Assembly: GCA_013054445.1 (NCBI GenBank)
Contig: JAAMPI010000365.1
Span: 1-41,394, forward strand
Reading direction: 5' to 3'
Length of the DNA stretch: 41,394 nucleotides
DNA from: Cudoniella acicularis
Taxonomy: Eukaryota; Ascomycota; Leotiomycetes; Helotiales; Helotiaceae
Shown here: piece by piece, positions 34,020-41,394 of the stretch
Layout of the letters: every line of letters begins with the position of its first letter
How positions within the stretch are numbered: the stretch's first letter is position 1
Notes under the pieces: model-generated
Databases searched by the model: none
Seen by the model: the letters and a program-made list of their open reading frames with translations, nothing else
Told to the model about the DNA's origin: nothing
Made by a program: the position numbers and the translations under genes

Positions 34020-35792
34020 ATGACGCGCAAAGTCCCCTTCGGCCGCCAAATGCGCGACGCCTATTTCGGCTTCTCCCCTTCATATACACCTCTGAACCAC
34101 GGTTCTTTTGGCACGGCACCTCTCCCTGTCATCGCCCATCAACGCGCCTTCGACACACTTGCCACTGAGCGCCCCGATACATTCATCGTCTTCGACTTGC
34201 CACGCCTCATCGACGAGTCTCGGAATGCTGTTACGCCCTTACTTGGAGTCCCAGTTGATGAAGTTGTCTTTGTACCTAATGCTACCACAGGGATAAATAC
34301 CGTACTCAGAAATCTAAAGTTCGACGAGGGAGATGTGATTGTGCATTTTAGTACCATTTATGACGCGTGTGAGAAGACAGTTGCGAGTGTGGGGGAGTTG
34401 GAGCCTCTTACTCGCAGATGCATAGAGATCGAGTATCCGATTGAGGATGAAGAGATTGTGAGAAGGTTTAGGGAAATGGTGAAGACGGTAAGAGATGAGG
34501 GGAAGAATGTTAAAATTGCAATGTTTGATACTGTGTTGACATTTCCCGGGGCGAGAATGCCTTGGGAGGAGTTGACGATGGCTTGCAAAGAGCTTGGGGT
34601 TTTGAGTCTGATAGATGGAGCTCATGGAATTGGACATATGTATGACTTCTTTCTCTTTATTTTGTTTGAATTTTTGGCATTTTTTTCTTCTCACTGATTT
34701 TTAAAACCCCTCTTCATTCGAATCCTCATTTGCGTAAGTTGGTTTCCCCATGCCTCATGTAAGCGCTTCTCTTTTTGTAACACGTATATCATCCGGCAAC
34801 TCATTTATACGGAGTATATACGGAAAGCTTCCCAACAGCTCAGCTCTCGTTTGAAATTGCAACGAACATAAAGACTAACCTTGAGAACTTCCAGTGATCT
34901 CACCCACCTCGGAAAAGTAGGACCGGATTTCTTCGTAAGCAACTGCCACAAGTAAGTTTCAATACATCAACCATATTCATTTACACTTTCCTAACGCCAA
35001 ATAACTAACAAACTAACCCTCAGGTGGCTCTTCACACCTCGCGGCTGCGCCATCTTTCATGTCCCTCTCAGAAACCAACACCTCATCCACACCAGCATCC
35101 CAACATCTCATGGCTACTCTTACACCTCTTCACCACCTCCTCCATCGGTTGATGGCAAATCACATTTCGTCCTTCTCTTCGAATTCGTCGCGACAATAGA
35201 TTACACGCCGTACCTCGTTGTTCCTGCTGCCATCGCATTTCGTAATGAAGTTTGCGGTGGTGAAGCCGCAATTTGGTCCTACTGCTATTCCCTGGCACGA
35301 GGAGGAGGGGATATAGTAGCTTCGATTCTAGGTACTGAGCGGTAAGTCCTATACCCTCGAAAACTTTCTGTTCTGCGAAGGACGGAGAGAAAGAGGAAAA
35401 CTTTCCGCCTCTTATTCTGGCCTCAAAGGTGATTTTTTCACATACTAACTATTGGTCACAGAATGGACAACAAAACACACACCTTAACCCAATGCTCCTT
35501 CGCTAATATCCGTCTCCCTATTCCCTTTACCTCCCCAACAACCACCTCTTCCTCCTCCACAAACCCCACCCCAATCATCTTCACCCCTAAAAAAGCAACA
35601 GCAATCGCAGTCTGGCTCAACCGCACCGCGGTTGATGAACACGATACGTACTTACAGATCGCCTTCCACGGCAATGTGCTGTGGGTACGCCTCAGTGCCC
35701 AGGTTTATATCGGCAAAGAGGATTTTGAGTGGATTGGGCATGTGTTGGTGGGGTTGTGTGCGAGGGTTAGGGGCGGAGAGGTGGTGTTTTAG
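34020..35792 (+). CDS. PLP-dependent class V aminotransferase-fold enzyme, Egt2/LolT-like
   Basis: This protein belongs to the isopenicillin-N-epimerase/cysteine-desulfurase-like group. Fungal members include Egt2, the hercynylcysteine sulfoxide lyase of ergothioneine synthesis, and LolT of loline synthesis. Four exons (34020-34639, 34895-34951, 35024-35341, 35462-35792) give 441 residues. Intron 1 is unusually long (255 nt) but has CTAAC and CCAG at its end. Family segments: PLNHGSFGT near the N-terminus, VVFVPNATTGINTVLRN, SLIDGAHGIGHIDLTHLG with the PLP-binding Asp, and SNCHKW, where Lys226 should form the Schiff base. FTPRGCAIFHVPLRNQHLIHTSIPTSHG also fits Egt2-like proteins. The C-terminal domain ends in LWVRLSAQVYIGKEDFEWIG. 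No Egt1 gene is present in the window, so the pathway cannot be confirmed. No targeting signal was seen. Confidence 0.85.
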
Positions 35793-37122
35793 GGGAGAGA
35801 AAATTGTGAGTTTGTGGTATTGGTTATGGCGCTGAAGGGACAAGGGGTGTTGGGGGATATCTGCTACATTCTTTGCATTTGATGCCGTTTCATGATCGAA
35901 TTTTGGAGGGTAGGTACTTAACGATATAATGATGAGATATGCTAACTGCCTGGAGGGTATGGAAGAGATGGAAGATCTTAGCTGGGTGGTTTCTGCGTCG
36001 CGAATTTGTAGAACTACACCATGAGAAAAGCATGAACTTTCGAAACGCCTACTAAAACTTCCAAAATATCGTTTGCATACCTACCATTACATAGGTATCC
36101 AGTGGTCTCAAGAAGCAACGACTGATCACGTGCGCTTTTCATTAACACCTATGAGGCTATGGCGTCTCTTAGAACCACTGCATCCTCCAACATTATAATG
36201 AACAGCCTCAGAAAACCTAAGGATCACTTAAACCTCAAGTCATACCTTCATTTCCACTTGCTTCAAAAGCCTTCTGTTCAATTAAAACGGGGGTTTTGCC
36301 CAACACCGTCTATTTCTTACATCAGCACAGGAGAAATGTCTCACAAATCTAATTTCTACAATCACTCGACGATCATTATCTTCTTTACAGGAGACAAAAG
36401 TCTAGCACGAGATAAAAGTCTCACGCTAACAATACTTCCTCACAAATCACCTTTACCGCCGCACACAAATATCATCTTCATTAAAAACCCCCTTCATCAC
36501 GCGCACAAAACCTCCAAGAACCCAATTTCACGCCTCACAGCAAAACATTACAAGAAAGAGATATCAAAAGACATCTCACCTCACCATCCATTCCGCACCT
36601 CTTTTCAACCGCTCTCCCAAAAACCAACCGCCCTGAGTTCCTAAGCACGCATCCATGACAAAAGTCACAGAAACCCCCCTCAAATGGCCCCCTAGTCACA
36701 ATCTCCCAGACTCTCCTTTCCTAAGCGCCACAATCTCCCCTCCCCCTCGCTAGGCGTCACCACCCAACAGTCTCACCAATTATCCGCGCTCCAACACAGT
36801 ATCTCATTTACACAGCTTTTCTGCAATGACCATTCATATGCTTTTTCCCCCAGATTAATCATGATACCCTCACGCGCACGTCTTGCACCCTATGATGTTC
36901 TTGCGCCTTTTGTCTTGATGGGCTTGGAGGCTGCTGTGCCTAAATGTTTAATTGTGAGCTTGAAAATATTACGAGCGGGTCCTTTTCTTTTCCCTTTCTC
37001 GACCTTTTGAATGCGCGATCCTTGCTGCTAAGCTGCGCTGCTTGAATTCTATTCTCTTCGGAGCCACCCGTCGTCATTCTTTATCGGTCAATAATTAATC
37101 GTATCGCATTCGCGAAAAAATT
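35793..37122. other. 1.3-kb spacer, no convincing gene
   Basis: The sequence becomes C/A-rich in the middle. One ATG-started frame of 161 codons exists (36159-36644), but it is very basic, low in acidic residues and shows no domain, so I do not annotate it. The right end should hold the CFEM-gene promoter. Confidence 0.5.
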
Positions 37123-38234
37123 ATGCATTTCTTTCCTCCTGCCGCAATTATCCACACCTCAGTATTTTTCTCCTCCCTCGCAGTATCGGTTTCGGGCCAA
37201 CAGCAAAGTACAACTAACAATTCCACCAACACCTCGATAACAGAAGCAATTTCTGCACTGCCAGCGTGCGCGACAGCTTGCCTCTCCACGGCGATTGCGG
37301 AGGCCGGGTGTGGGATTACGGACTATGTTTGTCAGTGTGGGAGTGCGAATACGTTGATCGCAACGCTTGCTTCGCCGTGTGTTTTTCAGGCGTGTGACAA
37401 TGCGGATATTAATTGTGAGTTTTTTTTTTGGTGGCTCTGGAGAGAGAGAGTGAGAGAGGGAGGGTGAGAGGAGAGGGGGTGGTGTGTGAATGTGGGTCTG
37501 GGTGTTGATGGGCTGAGTTGAATTGAGCTGATGGATGTGTATAGCGGTTGCGGGGATTAGTCAGGAGGTTTGTAGGATTTTGAGGCAATCGGCTACTTCT
37601 TCCTCAGTAAGTGATACTTTATTGATAATTTGACAGGTTTGAGAAAGGGGAAGAAGAGTTGGTACTAATCTTTCTCAGTCAAGTATTGCAATTACTTCTT
37701 CCACAGCAACTTCATCACCTATATCTCCATCCACAACATCCATTTCCACATCCACTACTACAACACCTCGTAACAGCCATCTCTCTACAGGCGCCAAAGT
37801 AGGAATAGGCGTCGGCGCCTCACTAATCGGTATCATTCTCTTCTCCCTCACCATCTGGTTTCTCTTCCGCTACCGCAAACACCGACAAGAAGAAAAAAAG
37901 AAAACTAGAGCGAGACAAGGTAGTCTTCACTCCTCCATATCTATCTCCCGTGCGTGATGTTTTTGGCTCCGGAGTAGGCCTAGGAATGGATTCGAATTCG
38001 AATTCGGGGATTTTGTTGCCGATTGAGGAAGAGGAAGACGAGGGTGTTGGTGGGAGAGGTGAGAGGGGAAGGGAAGTCGTTGTGGGTGCAGTGCAGTATC
38101 CGCATCGCATGCATAAGAGGAATTCGAGCGCAGTCGGGGAGGGGGCGGAGGCGTTATGGGGAAAGCTAGGTCCGTGTGGGAGTACGTGTGAATTGGATGT
38201 TATTCCTGGGAATGCCGGATGTGGTGAGATATAG
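37123..38234 (+). CDS. CFEM-domain single-pass membrane protein
   Basis: CFEM domains are eight-cysteine extracellular modules of fungi, linked to haem/iron handling, adhesion or signalling. The model has four exons (37123-37414, 37545-37606, 37679-37919, 37978-38234) and 283 residues. A signal peptide is present (about 1-24). The CFEM domain (about 47-107) has all eight Cys in the right spacing: PACATAC, AGC, DYVCQC, SPCVFQAC, QEVC. It crosses the first splice. A Ser/Thr-rich stalk (about 114-155) and one membrane segment (about 159-181) follow, with a basic stop-transfer RYRKHRQ. The cytosolic tail includes an Asn/Ser run, an acidic EEEEDE and a Gly-rich part. The last intron (37920-37977) has a weak branch site. 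A one-base slip in the A7 run at 37893-37899 would instead join the frames directly. Confidence 0.82.
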
Positions 38235-40004
38235 AGTGAGATATAAGTGTTGTGTGCGTGTTTTGTTTGTTCTTTAGCGTAGATAGATACTCCCGAGAGT
38301 AGAAATGTTAATGTAATGATGATGATCAGGGGATGATGTTTTGAGCTTTGATTTTTGTTTGTTCTTGTCGATATTATATGTCAATATTCTACTTAAGGTG
38401 AGAGGGTAGGATGGAATATAATGCCAACGGAGGTTGTTCTAACCTCCCCCTTTTTACTGAAGGTAGCATGAATAGACAACATAGTAGCAAAATTTCGCAG
38501 ACATTTCAAATACAAAGTGAGCAGAGACAACGCATTCAGTAGATACAGGGAATCGTCGTCCTGACCTGCGATACATAGCAATATGCCTTTGAAAAAGAAG
38601 CAACAAAGGACCACAGCCTTGCGGGGGAACTCCGAAAGAATCCAGACTATGCAGTGGATTAAAAATTAGATACATGAGGCAACAAAACAAATTGACAGTA
38701 GAAATATTAGAAATGACAGCAACACTATCCACGATAATTTTCGAGCAAGAGGCATGGTCCTGGGGGTGCCCTTGTTGTGCAGCGCCTTCAATTTCAAACA
38801 CCAGAAAAACAAGAATGAAAAATAAAGATTAAACAAGTTCCATGCCCGCGATTGTGACCGCAAGACCCCGAGGTTGACAGAAGAAGACTTGAATATGATC
38901 TAATCTGACCCCCTTTATACAAATAAAAACACCAGACACACCAGGTGGGAAAAATCGTGGAAGGGGGATCCTCTACCTTTTTGTCTCCAGTGTCAAACTT
39001 CTAATAGTCGATATTGTTCCAACAGTTGATGATCTTGAATTCAGGGATGCTTCACCTATACCGACTCCACCTGGAGCTTTTAATATCCCAAGTTCTCCGC
39101 TTCTAAGATCCGGACTGCCTGTACAGCACCTTATCATATAATGACCGAGACTTGAAGCTGATATCAGCAACTCTAGTTGGCTGTTGGTTTGGTTTGGTTT
39201 CCTCCCAATCCGAAGTCCGTGGGAGAGTTTGCTGTGCCACAATCCAAGTATGATGTGGCAATCTTCCATTCGGGAAGCATCACTGTCGCTACTCGGTGTA
39301 TTCAAACCCACAGCGTCGATACCGGTTCAGTAGTTGGAAAGCAGATATATCGATGATTCGAGTGAAGGGTACCTTTAGCAGTCCAAGAAGATTCGATCCG
39401 TCTCATCCGTACGCGGCTATTGATTACCCCATGTTCATCATATTCATCCGACGTAGCGAATGAAGCACATTCCATCTCTTCAACCACGCAAACAATTGTG
39501 AATCATGGGAGCTCGTCGTTTCTGCGAGGTCGCGGGATATTAGTGGTGGTTGTTGAATAATCACGACTTCGAAAAATCGTTGGCGGTTTCGGCAGCTTTA
39601 AAAGAATTTCCAGCGCGCTCGAGCCCGATGATTCCGGCTCGTTAGCTTTCGCTTCAGGGAGCGCCACAGCATGCTTCACTTGTAGCGATCCCTCCAAATA
39701 CCTCAGTACCAACGTTATCTCTTACCCCGCGACTCCCGAAACAAATATATCTCTAAACAAAAGCAAAAATCATTGGACGAGAACCCGTTTTTTTATGTAG
39801 GTCAAAAAAAAATTCGTATTAATTGTTCCTACCAAGCACATGTAAGCTTACTGCTCTGGTCAGCACTAAGTTGGAATAGACGTTTATTAATCGCCGCTGG
39901 TATTTGGAATATAAGATTCAGGTACCTCGGTTGATCGGGAATTTTTTGATCTTGTTTTGTGTTGCTTTTTTCTCCAAGGAACCTTTCGATATATCTTCAA
40001 CAAT
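38235..40004. other. 1.8-kb spacer, no convincing gene
   Basis: Only overlapping short frames are present. Minus-strand frames around 39302-39712 have some coding-like residues (DEYDEHGVINSRVRMRRIESSW) but are broken by stops and have no recognisable domain. They may be remnants of a lost gene. The right end should hold the promoter of the dehydrogenase gene. Confidence 0.45.
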
Positions 40005-41394
40005 ATGGATGCCTCAGAATTATTCAGTGTCAAAGGCCTGGTGGCAGTAATCACCGGGGGTGGCAGTGGTACGTCATTCTTTTCTGTAACTCAAAAATTC
40101 CACAAGCTGATTCAAGAAAATCACAGGTCTTGGCTTGATAATGGCCAAAGCTCTCGAGGCGAATGGAGCTGCCAAGGTCTTCATTGCAGGACGTAACATG
40201 GAGAAGTTGGAGAAAGCTGCAAAACAAGGAGTGGGTTCTCAATCCACCCAAGGACTTCTCCTTTAGAGAGACTTTTGACTGATCACTTTTCAGATTCATG
40301 GAAATATCATTCCCGTTCAGTGCGATGTGACATCCAAAGACTCCCTAGTCGCATTAGCAGCCAAGATAAAAGAAGATGTCGGCTATGTGAACCGTAAGCT
40401 CCTCCTTTTCATCAAGCCTCAAATCTCAAACTTCCTCTCAGCTCACCCTCTTAAAATTCTCATTCCTATCTCAAAATTCTATCTCACTTGCACCTCTCCA
40501 TGAATCCAAAAGAAACTAACGCCCCTTCCAAGTCGTAATAGCAAACGCCGGCTGCGCCTCCGCAGGCCAACTCCTCTTCGACATCTCTCCCGCCTCTCCC
40601 CTCCCCGAAATATCCTCCTTCCTCCTCTCTCGTCCCTGGGAAGCTTACACCGAGCAATTCAACGTGCACGTGACCGCCACTCTTTACACATGCGTTGCTT
40701 TCCTCGAGCTGCTAGATGCTGGAAATAAGAAGGGGAATATTAGCTGGAGTACATCCCCCCCTTTCCTCTTCCCTCTCTATTGAAATTATAGAAGCAATCC
40801 AAAAGAGGAAAATTTAGATTGAGCGAGAGATAAGACGCTGACGGAGAAAAATAAAAGCTTCACAACTAATAGCCACCGGCTCAGCACAAGCCTTCAACAA
40901 AAACCCCTTAAGCGGCTTGGGGTATAACACGAGTAAAGCAGCTGAAACGCACCTGATGAAATCACTAGCTTTTTATCTGGCGCCGCATAATATACGCAGT
41001 AATGTTCTTGCTCCTGGATGTTAGTCCTCCCATTCTCTCTCTCCCTCCCTTTAATTAATTTATTATTTTTATTTATTTTTTCCGTTTTGAGTTTTGAGTT
41101 AACCAACAAAAAAACTCCTTCAAGAAATGGGAATCAAAAGCTAACTCAATCCCCCTTTCCCTCAAACAGTCTACCCAAGCGACATGACCGCCTCCGCAAT
41201 CGCCATGTTCTCCTCCTCAACCTCAACCGAAACTGAAACTGAAACCAAACCCGATTTCCACGTTCTCGACGGAAAACTCCCCACCCACGTATCGCCAATG
41301 CAACGCATGGGCCGGGAGGGCGAGATCGCAGCACTTATCTTAACGTTGGCTGGCAAGGGTGGAGCGTATTGCAATGGTGCTGTGTTTTTGAGTG
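40005..41394 (+). CDS. Short-chain dehydrogenase/reductase, 3' end outside window
   Basis: This is a classical SDR using NAD(P)(H); substrate unknown. Six exons are visible: 40005-40068, 40127-40230, 40294-40393, 40533-40748, 40858-41019 and 41170 onward. About 290 residues are in the window and no stop is reached, so only a short end is missing. Cofactor loop TGGGSGLG (17-24), NAG motif (94-96), Ser170 in IATGS, and the catalytic Tyr184-x-x-x-Lys188 in GYNTSKAA are all present. NVLAPGFYPSDMT is typical of the loop after the active site. The acceptor at 40857 was preferred to one at 40872 because it gives TSQLIATGS, the expected strand before the catalytic Ser. Residues about 228-236 carry a Ser/Thr/Glu repeat (TETETET), an odd insertion. 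The first intron splits the cofactor loop. Confidence 0.88.

Noticed and set aside
36159..36644. A 161-codon ATG-started plus-strand frame
   Set aside because: It is very basic with few acidic residues, lies in C/A-rich DNA, and has no domain, signal or splice logic. It is likely chance.
38973..39712. Minus-strand frames with some coding-like segments
   Set aside because: They are in different frames with stops between them, no start-splice model joins them, and no family is recognisable. They may be remnants but cannot be supported as a gene.
40858..40872. Alternative acceptor at 40872 for the dehydrogenase exon 5
   Set aside because: It is in frame but removes the TSQLI part of the strand before the catalytic Ser. 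The acceptor at 40857 restores the family pattern and has a CTGAC branch site.

Overview
The window is nuclear DNA of a filamentous ascomycete (Pezizomycotina). Most genes carry short GT-AG introns, usually 47-70 nt, with CTAAC or CTGAC branch sites. The gene set includes HET, NACHT, CFEM, CHZ and EMC10 proteins. Leotiomycetes is a reasonable guess from the look of the proteins, but that is inference. All gene models below were spliced by eye and checked for reading-frame closure.

Left part (1-22 kb) is conserved housekeeping: GLT1 NADH-glutamate synthase (-), a 2.9 kb spacer, APC15 (+), then a minus-strand run of BET1 (ER-Golgi SNARE), CHZ1 (H2A.Z chaperone), EMC10 (ER membrane complex) and a PHO80/PREG-type cyclin. 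A small coiled-coil gene built on a heptad minisatellite follows, with AT-rich DNA on both sides. SEY1, the ER fusion GTPase, comes next.

Middle part (22-31 kb) is the accessory zone. It holds a gene-poor spacer with a 386 bp deletion derivative of a Fot1-like transposon. A secreted Ala/Lys-rich protein follows, then the end of a membrane protein whose 5' end is missing. The last item is a HET-NACHT-ankyrin (fungal NLR) gene broken by a frameshift and an in-frame stop.

Right part (31-41.4 kb) has a secreted S10 serine carboxypeptidase (-) divergent from an Egt2/LolT-like PLP enzyme (+), with a GATA-motif cluster between them. A CFEM membrane protein (+) and a short-chain dehydrogenase (+) follow; the latter runs off the window end.

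No operon-like logic links these genes. The most interesting parts are the degenerating NLR locus, the transposon derivative and the heptad-repeat gene. No rRNA, tRNA or CRISPR was seen.
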